Positions 7,580 through 18,153 are shown, numbered from the stretch's first letter. The stretch: 64,000 nt of DNA from Gallibacterium melopsittaci (GCF_042433085.1 NZ_JBHLWA010000014.1:26719-90718); one strand, 5' to 3'. Numbers and translations: made by a program. Notes: a model not told the origin generated them from the letters alone.

Positions 7580-8263
7580 TTAAAGGTAGTATTTTTTCAC
7601 TACTTTAAGGTCATCGCTTAGTTCATAAACTAATGGTTGACCAGTTGGAATTTCAAGATCCATAATGCCTTCATCTGAAATGCCTTCAATGTGTTTTGCT
7701 AATGCACGAAGTGAGTTACCGTGAGCAGCAACTAATACACGTTTACCTGATAAAAGTGCTGGTGCAATTTGATCTTCCCAGAATGGCAATACACGATCTA
7801 AAGTTACTTTTAAGTTTTCACAATCTGGTACAACATCTGCAGGTAAATGTTTATAACGACGATCGTTATGTGCAGAGTTTGGATCATCTTTAGCTAACGC
7901 TGGTGGTAATACATCGTATGAACGACGCCAAATATGAACTTGTTCATCACCGTGTTGTTCTGCTGCTTCTTTTTTATTTAAGCCTTGCAAGCCACCATAG
8001 TGACGCTCATTTAAACGCCAAGTTTTAATTTGCGGTACCCATAATTGATTTGATTCTTCTAATACAAGGTTACAAGTTTTAATCGCACGAGTTAATACAG
8101 AAGTGAAAGCGATATCAAATTCAAAACCAGCTTCTTTTAATTTACGGCCTGCTGCTTTTGCTTCTTCTACCCCTTTTTCACTTAGGTTGACATCACGCCA
8201 GCCAGTGAAAAGGTTTAACGCGTTCCATTCACTTAATCCGTGACGAATAAATACTAATTGCAT
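7580..8263 (-). CDS. gpmA: 2,3-bisphosphoglycerate-dependent phosphoglycerate mutase
   Basis: Interconverts 3- and 2-phosphoglycerate in glycolysis through a phosphohistidine. The catalytic RHG motif is at residues 8-10 (MQLVFIRHGLSEWN), and the second active-site His lies in VAAHGNSLRAL. An ATG at 8302 is in frame, but the ATG at 8263 is preceded by AGGAGAG at correct spacing and matches the family N-terminus, giving 227 residues as usual. Monocistronic, with its own terminator; divergent from envC. Confidence 0.97.
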   Translation of the reverse strand: MQLVFIRHGLSEWNALNLFTGWRDVNLSEKGVEEAKAAGRKLKEAGFEFDIAFTSVLTRAIKTCNLVLEESNQLWVPQIKTWRLNERHYGGLQGLNKKEAAEQHGDEQVHIWRRSYDVLPPALAKDDPNSAHNDRRYKHLPADVVPDCENLKVTLDRVLPFWEDQIAPALLSGKRVLVAAHGNSLRALAKHIEGISDEGIMDLEIPTGQPLVYELSDDLKVVKKYYL

Positions 8264-8432
8264 AATTACTCTCCTAAAAATTAGATCAAAAAACTGCGCC
8301 ATTTATAACAAAAAATGATGCTTTTTAAAATAGAGCTCATCTGCTTTTGTTGGAATTGCTGATCTTTAGCAAAAAAAACTCTAAAATAATGGCTGTTTGT
8401 CCTATTTTTATTACGAGATCGTTTTATTCGTT

Positions 8433-9662
8433 ATGATTAACTTTGGATTTATCTGGCATAACCCTGTTGTTTTGTTACGAAATACGCTTATTTTCGTAAG
8501 TTTTGCTACTGCGACTTACGCAGCAAACGATCTACAAAATATTCAACAACAAATTAAACAACAAGAACAAAAACTGGCACAACAACAACAGGAAAAAAGC
8601 CAGTTACAGACACAATTAAAACAACAAGAACAAAAGATTGAGCATATCAGTGATCAATTAAAACAGAGCCAAGCTGAATTAAAAAATTTGACTAAAAATA
8701 TTCAAGCTGCACAAAAACAAATCCGCCAGTTACAACAACAAGAAAAAGAACAAAAAAAGCAATTAGAACGCTTATTGGATTCGGCATATCGTCAGAATTT
8801 ACAACAACATGATCTAGAAAAAGTATTTTCAGAAGATGCCCGCAATAGTGATCGAATGAATACTTACTATAAGTATTTTAATCAGCAAAAAATTAAACTG
8901 ATTCAAGAGCTTAAACAGACACAGCAGCAGTTAAAACAGCAACAACAGTTAGTTAAAGAACAACAACAGCAACAACAGCAACAAATCTCTGAACAACAAA
9001 AACAACAACGTTCATTACAACAAGTAAAAAATGAACATCAATCTACATTAAGTAAATTGAATCAAAGTATTGCCGTTAATCAGGATAAGTTAGCTCGCTT
9101 AAAAGAGAATGAAAATAGACTCCGCCAAGAAATTCTTGCTGCAGAACGAGCAGCCAAAGAAAGAGAACAACAAGAATTAGCCAATTTAAAACAGAAACAA
9201 AAACAAGCAGAAGAAAAACATCAAGACTATCAACCAACTGAAAAAGAACAACAACTTGTTGGCCGAGGCAATGGATTAGGATCTGCTAAACGTCAATATG
9301 CTATGCCAGTAGCAGGAAAAATTAGCAATCGTTTTGGTTCGATTCAGATGGGCGAAATTCGTTGGAAAGGTATTGTTATTCAAGCTAATCGAGGTGCGAG
9401 CGTGCGTGCTATTGCGCCAGGGAAAGTCATTTTAGCAAATCGCCTGCAAGGTTATGGTTTAGTTATTGTCATTGATCATGGTAAAGGTGATATGAGTATT
9501 TACGGTTATAACAGCTCACTTAATGTAAGTAATGGTGATGTTGTCCGTGCTGGTGAAACCATTGCACAAGTAGGACAAAGCGAAGATTCTCGCCATTCCG
9601 CACTTTACTTTGAAATTCGTCGTCAAGGAACACCTGTCAATCCAGCCCGTTGGCTAAAATAA
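8433..9662 (+). CDS. envC: Murein hydrolase activator EnvC
   Basis: EnvC is a periplasmic septal protein that activates the amidases AmiA/AmiB during cell separation. The 409-residue product has a signal peptide (cleavage about ATYA/AND), a long Gln-rich coiled coil (about 35-275) and a C-terminal LytM domain. Catalytic zinc ligands of active LytM enzymes are replaced (RWKGIVI and LYFEIRRQG), as expected for EnvC, which does not cut murein itself. The frame extends to a TTG at 8397, but ATG 8433 gives a normal signal peptide. yibQ follows by 13 bases, as in E. coli. Confidence 0.93.
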   Translation: MINFGFIWHNPVVLLRNTLIFVSFATATYAANDLQNIQQQIKQQEQKLAQQQQEKSQLQTQLKQQEQKIEHISDQLKQSQAELKNLTKNIQAAQKQIRQLQQQEKEQKKQLERLLDSAYRQNLQQHDLEKVFSEDARNSDRMNTYYKYFNQQKIKLIQELKQTQQQLKQQQQLVKEQQQQQQQQISEQQKQQRSLQQVKNEHQSTLSKLNQSIAVNQDKLARLKENENRLRQEILAAERAAKEREQQELANLKQKQKQAEEKHQDYQPTEKEQQLVGRGNGLGSAKRQYAMPVAGKISNRFGSIQMGEIRWKGIVIQANRGASVRAIAPGKVILANRLQGYGLVIVIDHGKGDMSIYGYNSSLNVSNGDVVRAGETIAQVGQSEDSRHSALYFEIRRQGTPVNPARWLK

Positions 9663-9675
9663 GATTAGGAAAATT

Positions 9676-10500
9676 ATGAAATATTGGATACGTTACCTAA
9701 TAACACTTTTGTTATTATCTTTTCTCTCAATCGCTAATGCCGCTAAATTAGCCATTGTGATTGATGATATTGGTTACCGTACCCATGAAGACAATGAAAT
9801 TTACGCTTTACCATTAGCCGTCAATGTTGCCATTATTCCGTCTGCACCTCATGCTAAAGTCCGAGCCAAACAAGCACAACAGCAAGGACGTGATACATTA
9901 ATTCATATGCCAATGCAGCCAAAAGGTAATATTAAGCTAGAGGAAAATGGACTAGTGTTAGGTTTATCGACTGCTCAAGTAGCTCATCGAGTTGAACTGG
10001 CTCAGCAAATTGTCCCGAATGCTATTGGAATGAATAATCATATGGGTAGTGCAGCAACCTCTGATACCGCTTTAATGTCTGCATTAATGCAACAACTTGC
10101 TCAACGAGGATTATCTTTCTTAGATAGTAAAACGATTGGTAGCAGTGTTGTCAGTAAAATAGGCAAACTGTATGGGGTCAATATTTTAGAACGAAATATC
10201 TTCCTCGATGATAACAATGAATACAGTAGTGTATTAGCGCAATTTCAAAGTGCAATTCATTATGCACGCAAACATGGGACTGCAATAGTGATTGGACATC
10301 CTCGTAAAAATACTGTCGCTGTACTAAAACAACAACTTGCACAACTACCTCCCGACATTCAATTAACGAGAATTAGTCAGCTTTGGCATCATTCCCCTGA
10401 ACTTATTCAACCATTTATTTTATGGTTTAGTGATCTCCCTGCACCAACATCTAAACCGCCCTTTCAATTTCAAGAAAATTTACGCGGAATTCCGCAGTAA
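9676..10500 (+). CDS. yibQ: Divergent polysaccharide deacetylase family protein YibQ
   Basis: A 274-residue protein with a signal peptide (about residues 1-22) and a DUF610/divergent polysaccharide deacetylase domain: LAIVIDDIGYR near residue 25 with the Asp pair, HMPMQPKG, NNHMGS and GHPRKNT. These are the metal-site-like blocks of this family. The role is not established, but the gene follows envC in many gammaproteobacteria, suggesting cell-wall work. It starts 13 bases after envC with AGGA upstream and is likely co-transcribed. Confidence 0.88.
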   Translation: MKYWIRYLITLLLLSFLSIANAAKLAIVIDDIGYRTHEDNEIYALPLAVNVAIIPSAPHAKVRAKQAQQQGRDTLIHMPMQPKGNIKLEENGLVLGLSTAQVAHRVELAQQIVPNAIGMNNHMGSAATSDTALMSALMQQLAQRGLSFLDSKTIGSSVVSKIGKLYGVNILERNIFLDDNNEYSSVLAQFQSAIHYARKHGTAIVIGHPRKNTVAVLKQQLAQLPPDIQLTRISQLWHHSPELIQPFILWFSDLPAPTSKPPFQFQENLRGIPQ

Positions 10501-10596
10501 ATTTTATCTAGATCCTTGAAAAATCAACCTGATATTGTTAACGTTGGCAAGCATTAACGTAAATATATAATTTAGACATTACAAAGGATTAGTAAA

Positions 10597-12336
10597 ATGC
10601 AGTGGAATAAATCCTTTTATCTTCCCCTTGTTGGGCTGTGCATTTTCACCAATGCAATGGCTGATAGAACTATCGAATTACAAGTGAAAGGTATCGATAA
10701 TAAGAAAGCCTATAATAACGTAACCGTTCACCTTTCAACACTTAAAGATACGCCAGTAGAAGATTCAGATCGTTACCATTATTTAGCTAGCAAAGCGATT
10801 GACGAAGCCTTGCGGGCTGTCGGTTATTATAATAGTCAAATTGATTACCAGTTTGTGCCTCAACCTAACAAAGAGAAAGATCTTTTAATTGCTAATGTTA
10901 CCTTAGATAAACCAGTCAAAATTGCAGAAGCACAAGTAAAAATTATGGGTGATGCTGCGCAAGATGAAAATTTTTTAGCACTGAAAAAACAATTACCGAA
11001 AGCAGGCAGTATCTTGGATCATAGTATTTATGATGATTATAAAGCGCAATTAGAAAAAACAGCCTTAGCAAAAGGTTATTTTGATTCACAATTTCTAACT
11101 CATCGTTTAGCCATTATTCCTTCTGCATACGAAGCCTATTGGCAATTAGAATTTGATAGTGGCAAACGTTATCACTATGGTGATATCAGTTTTAAAGGCT
11201 CACAAATTCAAGATGCTTATTTACGCAATATTTTGAGTATTCATAAAGGTGACCCTTATTTTATTAATGATCTTTCCGAACTGAGTACCGATCTCTCTGC
11301 GAGTAATTGGTTTAAATCAGTATTAGTACAACCTAATGTTAATAAACAAACCAAACAAGTAGATTTAGAGGTTCTAGTTCAACCTAGATTGAAAAACAGC
11401 TATGAAATCGGGATCGGTTACGGTACGGATATTGGTCCTCGTTTACAGTTTGGGTGGAATAAGCCATGGATTAATAGTCGTGGACACAGTTTTTCATCTA
11501 ACTTCTATATTTCTGCACCGAAAAAAACGATTGAAGCCACATATAAAATGCCATTATTAAAAAATCCTCTGAATTACTATTATGAGATTTCTACTGGTTA
11601 TGAAGAGGAAAACAAGAACGATACCGAAACGTCTGGTTTAACCTTAGCAATTCTTCGTTATTGGAATCGTGAAACTGGTTGGCAAAATTCATTCGGGGTA
11701 AGAGCAAGATACGACAATTTTACCCAAGCTGGGATTTCTAATCGTACCTTATTAATCTATCCAACCGCAGGTTTTAACCGCACTCGGATTCGTGGAGGTC
11801 TTTTTCCTTATTGGGGTGATGCTCAAAAAATTACCGTCAACTGGGGAAATAAGCTGTTTGCATCAGATGTTAACTTCTATTCTGCGATTGCATCAACTTC
11901 TTGGATTAGAACTTATCACGAAAATCATCGTTTTTTAGTCCGTGCTGAAATTGGCTATCTTTCAACCAAAGATTTCAGCAAAATTCCGCCTGCATTACGC
12001 TTCTTCGCTGGGGGTGATCGTAGTGTTCGTGGGTATGGTTATCACAAAATCTCTCCTCGCGATGCGGATAATAAATTAGTTGGTGGAAATCGCTTGTTTA
12101 CATCTAGTATCGAATATCAATACCAAGTACACCCAAAATGGTGGGGTGCCATTTTTTACGATACTGGCTTTGCTGGCAATCGTTTTTCATTCAGTGAATT
12201 ACGTAAAGGAGCAGGAATTGGTGTACGCTGGAATTCACCTATTGGTGCAGTAAAGTTTGATATTGCCACACCAATTAACGATAAAGATAACAGTAAAAAT
12301 GTTGAATTTTATATCGGAATAGGATCAGAACTGTGA
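10597..12336 (+). CDS. tamA: Outer-membrane translocation and assembly protein TamA
   Basis: TamA is an Omp85-family outer-membrane barrel that works with TamB in outer-membrane biogenesis, now thought to include phospholipid transport. The 579-residue protein has a signal peptide (cleavage about NAMA/DRT), three POTRA domains (about 23-265) and a 16-strand barrel ending in the aromatic-type terminal strand. The barrel carries the Omp85 motif region FFAGGDRSVRGYGY. AAAGG lies before the ATG. Its TGA stop overlaps the GTG start of tamB by four bases (GTGA), so translation is coupled. Confidence 0.95.
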   Translation: MQWNKSFYLPLVGLCIFTNAMADRTIELQVKGIDNKKAYNNVTVHLSTLKDTPVEDSDRYHYLASKAIDEALRAVGYYNSQIDYQFVPQPNKEKDLLIANVTLDKPVKIAEAQVKIMGDAAQDENFLALKKQLPKAGSILDHSIYDDYKAQLEKTALAKGYFDSQFLTHRLAIIPSAYEAYWQLEFDSGKRYHYGDISFKGSQIQDAYLRNILSIHKGDPYFINDLSELSTDLSASNWFKSVLVQPNVNKQTKQVDLEVLVQPRLKNSYEIGIGYGTDIGPRLQFGWNKPWINSRGHSFSSNFYISAPKKTIEATYKMPLLKNPLNYYYEISTGYEEENKNDTETSGLTLAILRYWNRETGWQNSFGVRARYDNFTQAGISNRTLLIYPTAGFNRTRIRGGLFPYWGDAQKITVNWGNKLFASDVNFYSAIASTSWIRTYHENHRFLVRAEIGYLSTKDFSKIPPALRFFAGGDRSVRGYGYHKISPRDADNKLVGGNRLFTSSIEYQYQVHPKWWGAIFYDTGFAGNRFSFSELRKGAGIGVRWNSPIGAVKFDIATPINDKDNSKNVEFYIGIGSEL

Positions 12337-15300
12337 AACAACAACAATCAACGACAACAACTGACACCTCAACCACTTTGCCAACACCTAAAAGAAGCAA
12401 AGTTCGTCAAATTTTCAAATGGGTAATCATTAGCCTTTTGGTTTTATGTTTATTTATTGTTATTGCTCTTATTACCCTATTAAATAATCAAAATGCCCAA
12501 CAAAAATTATTAACCTTTGTAGATCAACAATTAAATGATTTAACTATTGGAGAAATTAGTGGTGATTTACAACAAGGCTTACAACTTGATAATGTCAGTT
12601 ATCGAACTACTGGTGTTGATGTTAAGGTTGCTCACCTTTTATTGAAGCTAGATACGAATTGCTTATGGCAAGCTAATATTTGTATTAATCAACTCGATAT
12701 TACTGAACCTAAAATTGCCATTGATACCAGTCAATTCTCAGCAAAAGATCAACAAGATAACAGCAGTTCTGGTTTAATGATGCCAGTAAATATCGATCTA
12801 AAACAGCTTAATATCAATCAATTAGATCTTAAATTAGATAATCAACAAATTCTGCTTGAACATTTTTCAACTGGTTTACTTGCTACAACAGATCTTCAAT
12901 TTAATTTATTACCAACCGCTATTAATGGTTTACAGATAATAGAAACGATAAATACGACTAGTGAATTACCATTAACCACCGAATCAGAACTCAAACAGCA
13001 GAATACAACCTCTCCAACTGATTGGGATGCACTAAAACAACAATTACAAAAGCCATTACTAAACGCAGATTCTGCATTTAAATTGCCATTAACGATACGT
13101 ATTGATGATTTAACAGCTAAAAATTGGTTATATCAAAAACGCTCTGCGAAAGGCGATATTCTTTCTGAAATTAAAATGCCAACTTTGGCATTACAGGCCA
13201 ACGCAGATCAAACCAACATTACACTTAATAAATTAACGTTAGTCAGTAATGTATTAGATTTATCAGCTCAAGGTGAATTACAACAAGTTGACCATTATCC
13301 TTTACAACTCACCCTTAATGGAAAATTACATCAACAACGCGAAAACACACAACAAAAAGAGGCAGCTATCACGCTACCAGAAAGCCAATTTAGCTTAAAA
13401 GCACAAGGTAATTTATACCAACAATTAACAACAGACATAGCCATTACAGGTCTTGCTGATGCTAAATTAACTGCTCAAGTTGCACTTGCTGAACCAAAAT
13501 TACCATTAATGCTAAATTTAGCGATCCAGCAAGCAAAATATCCGCTCTATTTAGCAAAAGAAGCTAATCCAGCGACAGATCAAATCCGTTTAGTGAAAAC
13601 TAACTTAGCTATCACAGGAAATTTATTAGATTATCAAGCAAACTTACAAGGGAATGTTGAAGGTATGCATTCACCAACAGTAGATCTTGATTTAAAAGGC
13701 GTAGGATCTATTGACCACTTTATCATTCAACAAGCAGCATTAGCTGGTCTAAATGGCAATGTTGATTTACAAGGTAATGTTTCTTGGCGTAATGGAGTAA
13801 CATGGGACAGTCGGCTTAATTTACAACATTTAAATGTTTACCGTTATTTTCATAGTGTTGATTGGTTAGCTACATTATCAGGTAAACTAGCCTCCTCAGG
13901 AGCAGTCAATGCAGAAGGTTGGCAAGTGGATATTCCACTCATTGATCTGAATGGAAGTGCTGATAATAAACCTATTACTATTAAAGGCGATCTTGTGCTC
14001 AATAACACAACACTATTAACCAGCCAACTATTTGATTTTCACTATGGTGACAATCATCTGGCTTTCTATGGCAAGCTCGGTAAAGAATCTTTATTCAATT
14101 TAACTGTTGATGCACCAAACCTTGCTGGACTTTATAAAGGTTTAGATATCTCTGCTAAAGGTACAGCACAAATTACTGGTGATATTCAGCAACCAGAGTT
14201 AGATCTTGATTTAACTATTCCTCATCTCAAACTTGCTGACTTACTCCTACAAAAACTCGTGTTAAATGGCAAAGTACAAAGTGATCAGCAAAATATACGA
14301 GGACATCTCAACTTAGCTTTAAATCAACTTAAATATGGCGAAAATGTACAAATTGCTCAACTAGACCTCATAGCCAAAGGCGATGAAAAACAACATTCCT
14401 TATCACTTCGTTCACAAGGAAAACCAGCAGCCCTTAATTTTAATTTAACAGGACATTTTGATCGTACCAACCAAATCTGGTCAGGAGAGTTAGACAATAC
14501 TCAATTAGATACTTTAATTGGAAAATTTAATGCCAATAAAGTGATTAAAATTGATTATCAAAATATTGATCAACAAGCAAAAATTTCTGCACATTGTTGG
14601 CAACATACTAGCTTGCCACTTTGCTTCCCGCAACAACTTGTCGTTGGTCATAACGGGCATATTCCATTTAAATTAGAAAAAGCAAATCTCGATTTTCTAA
14701 AACAATTTCTAACTGATAACACTAAGCTAAATTCACAATTTAATTTAGATGGAGAGGTCAACTGGTATCAAGATAAACCATTTGATTTAACCCTAAATTT
14801 AGAGAGTTCACATTTTTTATTCACACAAAAAATCGACTATCATCAATTTAATTTAGAGTTAAATAAACTGTCTTTAGAAAGCAAAATTAAAGACAATAAA
14901 TTAACTGCTAAGAGTGAAATTACTATTCGTGATAATGGTTCTCTCAATAGCAATTTGACATTAAATGATATTGTAGGCACACCAACACTTGGTGGCACTC
15001 TACAAGCAGAGAATTTAAAACTATCATTAATCAAGCAACTACTTAATCCTGGAGATAATGTAGATGGCAATCTTAACGCCAATCTCTCCCTTTCAGGGAA
15101 TCTCACAACACCGCAATTACATGGTAAGTTGTCATTAACTCAATTAACCAGTTCAATGCCAGCGTTGCCATTTAATATTACAGATGGTTTTGCTAATTTA
15201 GTTTTTAATGGCAATCGTTCCACATTAAATGGTGAAATTGTGACGCAAGATGGAACACTGCGCTTAAAAGGAGATAGTGATTGGCGAGTATTAAATAATT

Positions 15301-16283
15301 GGTACGCAAACCTATCCGCCACCTCAGATAAATTCTCATTGACCATTCCTGATTTAGCAAAACTCACGATTGTGCCAGATATTCATTTACACGCTCAACC
15401 AAATCATCTCAATATTGAAGGGAAAGTAGATGTTCCGTTTGCCAATATTGAAATTGAACAATTACCAGAAAGTGCGATTGGTGTGAGTTCTGATGAAGTT
15501 ATTTTAGAACAAAAACCAAAACTCTCTACTAAACAGAAACTAGATAAATTCAGTGAAAAAACAGGAACTGTCTTATCAACTGATATTATGATTAATCTCG
15601 GACAACGAGTGAGAGTGAGTGCTTACGGTTTAAAAAGTCAGTTAGAAGGTGTGTTAAATGTCCGTCAGCAAGATAATCAACTTGGTCTATTTGGACAAAT
15701 TCATTTATTAAATGGTCGATATGCCTCATTTGGACAAGATTTATTAATCCGTAAAGGTGAAATTATTTTTTCTGGTTTGCCATCACAACCAACCTTAAAT
15801 ATTGAAGCTATTCGGAATCCAAATGCGATGGAAACTAATACAGTAACAGCAGGCATTCGTGTTTCTGGTTTAGCTGAATCACCAACCATTCAAGTATTCT
15901 CTGAACCATCAATGTCACAAGATAATGCTTTATCTTATCTCCTAACCGGTCGAGCATTATCCTCGGAGAATTCTGGTTCTGGTGCTTCTTTAGGTGCTGC
16001 TTTAATTAGTATGAGTCTCTCTAAAACTGGGAAAATGGTAGGCCAAATTGGTGAAACCTTTGGGATAAAAAGTTTAAATCTTGAGACCCAAGGTTTAGGA
16101 GACCAATCACAAGTTGTTGTAAGTGGTTATTTAACACCACGCTTACAGGTGAAATATGGTGTAGGATTGTTCGAACCATTAGCAGAATTAACATTACGTT
16201 ATCGCTTATTACCAAAATTATATTTACAATCAGTATCTGGAACATCACAAGCTGTTGATCTTCTATATCAATTTGAACACTAA
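12333..16283 (+). CDS. tamB: Translocation and assembly module protein TamB
   Basis: TamB is an AsmA-like bridge protein anchored in the inner membrane and reaching TamA in the outer membrane through a long beta-taco groove. The 1316-residue product starts with GTG, has one membrane anchor at about residues 27-49, a long repetitive beta-rich body, and the conserved C-terminal DUF490 domain (about 980-1316) ending in LYQFEH. The length is close to that of E. coli TamB (1259). It overlaps tamA by four bases. Confidence 0.95.
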   Translation: MKQQQSTTTTDTSTTLPTPKRSKVRQIFKWVIISLLVLCLFIVIALITLLNNQNAQQKLLTFVDQQLNDLTIGEISGDLQQGLQLDNVSYRTTGVDVKVAHLLLKLDTNCLWQANICINQLDITEPKIAIDTSQFSAKDQQDNSSSGLMMPVNIDLKQLNINQLDLKLDNQQILLEHFSTGLLATTDLQFNLLPTAINGLQIIETINTTSELPLTTESELKQQNTTSPTDWDALKQQLQKPLLNADSAFKLPLTIRIDDLTAKNWLYQKRSAKGDILSEIKMPTLALQANADQTNITLNKLTLVSNVLDLSAQGELQQVDHYPLQLTLNGKLHQQRENTQQKEAAITLPESQFSLKAQGNLYQQLTTDIAITGLADAKLTAQVALAEPKLPLMLNLAIQQAKYPLYLAKEANPATDQIRLVKTNLAITGNLLDYQANLQGNVEGMHSPTVDLDLKGVGSIDHFIIQQAALAGLNGNVDLQGNVSWRNGVTWDSRLNLQHLNVYRYFHSVDWLATLSGKLASSGAVNAEGWQVDIPLIDLNGSADNKPITIKGDLVLNNTTLLTSQLFDFHYGDNHLAFYGKLGKESLFNLTVDAPNLAGLYKGLDISAKGTAQITGDIQQPELDLDLTIPHLKLADLLLQKLVLNGKVQSDQQNIRGHLNLALNQLKYGENVQIAQLDLIAKGDEKQHSLSLRSQGKPAALNFNLTGHFDRTNQIWSGELDNTQLDTLIGKFNANKVIKIDYQNIDQQAKISAHCWQHTSLPLCFPQQLVVGHNGHIPFKLEKANLDFLKQFLTDNTKLNSQFNLDGEVNWYQDKPFDLTLNLESSHFLFTQKIDYHQFNLELNKLSLESKIKDNKLTAKSEITIRDNGSLNSNLTLNDIVGTPTLGGTLQAENLKLSLIKQLLNPGDNVDGNLNANLSLSGNLTTPQLHGKLSLTQLTSSMPALPFNITDGFANLVFNGNRSTLNGEIVTQDGTLRLKGDSDWRVLNNWYANLSATSDKFSLTIPDLAKLTIVPDIHLHAQPNHLNIEGKVDVPFANIEIEQLPESAIGVSSDEVILEQKPKLSTKQKLDKFSEKTGTVLSTDIMINLGQRVRVSAYGLKSQLEGVLNVRQQDNQLGLFGQIHLLNGRYASFGQDLLIRKGEIIFSGLPSQPTLNIEAIRNPNAMETNTVTAGIRVSGLAESPTIQVFSEPSMSQDNALSYLLTGRALSSENSGSGASLGAALISMSLSKTGKMVGQIGETFGIKSLNLETQGLGDQSQVVVSGYLTPRLQVKYGVGLFEPLAELTLRYRLLPKLYLQSVSGTSQAVDLLYQFEH

Positions 16284-16301
16284 GTACACAGGTAAATTAT
16301 T

Positions 16302-17786
16302 ATGAAAGAAATCGCTGTCGTAGACCTCGGATCAAACAGTTTCCATATGATTGTTGCTCGCATTGTCAATGGATCAATCCAAATTCTTTCTAGACTTAAA
16401 CAAAAAGTCCAATTAGCTGAAGGGTTAGATAAAGACCAAATTTTGAGCCAAACAGCGATTGATCGTGGTGTGGCATGTCTTGCCTTATTCTCTGAACGTT
16501 TACAAGGATTTCCTGCGGAAAATGTTCAAGTTATCGGTACTTATACTTTACGCCGTGCCGTAAATAGCGATGAATTTCTTCGCCAAGCCGCTCGCGTTTT
16601 TCCTTATAAAATTAATATCATTTCTGGACAACAAGAAGCTAAATTAATTTATGCTGGTGTTTCACACACCCAACCAGAAAAAGGTAGAAAATTAGTTATT
16701 GATATTGGTGGCGGTTCAACAGAAATGATCATTGGCGATGATTTCACTCCTTTGATTGCAGAAAGCCGACATATGGGATGTGTGAGTTTTGCCAAACGTT
16801 TTTTTACTGATGGCAAACTCAGTGTAGAGCGTTTTCAACAAGCTAAACAGTGTGCTTTAGAAAAAATTGAAGATCTTGCGTGGGAATATCGTCAGTTAGG
16901 TTGGGATGCAACGTTAGGTTCATCTGGCACTATTAAAACTGTCAGTGAAGTCCTTCTTGCACTACATTATAAAGATGGTCTAATTACTCTTCCTCGCTTA
17001 AATGAACTCGTTGAGAAAACCCTGAAAGCCGAACATTTTACCAAAATTCAATTACCTGGTTTACATCATAATCGCATTGATGTTTTTGTTCCTGGATTAG
17101 CCATCTTAGTTGCCTTATTTGAAACATTTCAAATCAAAGCTATGCGTTATTCAGATGGTGCAGTACGTGAAGGCGTAATGTATAACTTTGAAGATAAATT
17201 TCGTGTTAGTAATATTCGTGAACGTACAGTAAATAGCCTAACGCAACAGTTTAACCTTGATCGTGAACAAGCTGCACGAGTTTCGCACGTTGCACAAATG
17301 CTTGCGAAACAGTTTACCGCTTGGCAAGAAGAGAAATTTGCCTATGAGTTAACTCAAATTCTATTTTATGCAGCACTCACACATGAAGTTGGTATTGTGA
17401 TTAATCATCGTAATGTTCAAAAACATTCTGCTTATATTTTACAGAATACTGAACTTCCAGGATTTGATAGTGAACAACAACGTTTATTAGCCATTCTCGC
17501 CCGTTTTCATACAGGCAGCTTTCGTATGGCCGATATCCCTGATTGTTATCGTTATATTAATGAAGACGTACTTGCCTTAATTTTACTATTACGCTTTGCA
17601 GTAATTTTTAATAAAACTCGGCAAGCCACAGAACTAACCGATATTCAACTCATTAGCCCTTCAGTACAGCAATGGCAGCTAATCTTTCCTAGTGATTATT
17701 TATCTCGAAATCCATTACTACAAACTGAATTACAACAAGAACAGAAATTTTTAACGTCCTTAGGGGTTAATTTAATCTATCGTTAA
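16302..17786 (+). CDS. ppx: Exopolyphosphatase / guanosine pentaphosphatase (Ppx/GppA family)
   Basis: Ppx removes terminal phosphate from polyphosphate; GppA converts pppGpp to ppGpp. The 494-residue product has the ASKHA fold: phosphate loops VVDLGSNSFH near residue 5 and VIDIGGGSTE near 140, and the catalytic region with SSGTIKTV near 205. An HD-like helical C-terminus follows. The sequence looks nearer to Ppx, but Pasteurellaceae often carry only one member of this family and the activity cannot be fixed from sequence. It starts 18 bases after tamB. Confidence 0.88.
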   Translation: MKEIAVVDLGSNSFHMIVARIVNGSIQILSRLKQKVQLAEGLDKDQILSQTAIDRGVACLALFSERLQGFPAENVQVIGTYTLRRAVNSDEFLRQAARVFPYKINIISGQQEAKLIYAGVSHTQPEKGRKLVIDIGGGSTEMIIGDDFTPLIAESRHMGCVSFAKRFFTDGKLSVERFQQAKQCALEKIEDLAWEYRQLGWDATLGSSGTIKTVSEVLLALHYKDGLITLPRLNELVEKTLKAEHFTKIQLPGLHHNRIDVFVPGLAILVALFETFQIKAMRYSDGAVREGVMYNFEDKFRVSNIRERTVNSLTQQFNLDREQAARVSHVAQMLAKQFTAWQEEKFAYELTQILFYAALTHEVGIVINHRNVQKHSAYILQNTELPGFDSEQQRLLAILARFHTGSFRMADIPDCYRYINEDVLALILLLRFAVIFNKTRQATELTDIQLISPSVQQWQLIFPSDYLSRNPLLQTELQQEQKFLTSLGVNLIYR

Positions 17787-17790
17787 AAGA

Positions 17791-17823
17791 TAAGGGATAA
17801 TGTACTATGTACATTATCTCTTA
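17791..17823. terminator. Long hairpin between ppx and glpE
   Basis: A 15-bp stem (17791-17805 with 17809-17823, one G-T pair) around TAT. The right arm contains the stop codon of glpE. There is no long T run, so it may act as a weak bidirectional terminator or 3' stabiliser. Confidence 0.55.
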
Positions 17824-18153
17824 TTCCATCAGTCCTGATTCAACAGGTAATTCAGCTTTCACCCAAGCATCAAAACCACCTCGGATGCTATATACACGTT
17901 CAAATCCTTGTTCCACTAAAAACTGTGCAACATTACGACTACTATTGCCGTGATAACAAATTACAAGGATTGGTTGCTCAAAGTCATAACGATCACAAAA
18001 CAGACCATAACTTTGATTAGTTAAATGAAAAGCATTCTGTGGATGACTATAGGTAAAACGTTGGATATCTCGTACATCAACCAAAGCAGCTTGTTCTTGT
18101 TGGATTAATTGCCATGCTGCGACTGCGTCAATTTCTTCAAAAGTTTCTGCCAT
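17821..18153 (-). CDS. glpE: Thiosulfate sulfurtransferase GlpE
   Basis: A single-domain cytoplasmic rhodanese of 110 residues that moves sulfur from thiosulfate to cyanide or thiols such as thioredoxin. The active-site loop is CYHGNSSRN, diagnostic of GlpE, and the C-terminal block YSIRGGFDAW is conserved. The start has AGGG upstream. In E. coli it is part of glpEGR; here glpG and glpR lie about 43 kb away, so the operon is split. Confidence 0.93.
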   Translation of the reverse strand: MAETFEEIDAVAAWQLIQQEQAALVDVRDIQRFTYSHPQNAFHLTNQSYGLFCDRYDFEQPILVICYHGNSSRNVAQFLVEQGFERVYSIRGGFDAWVKAELPVESGLME

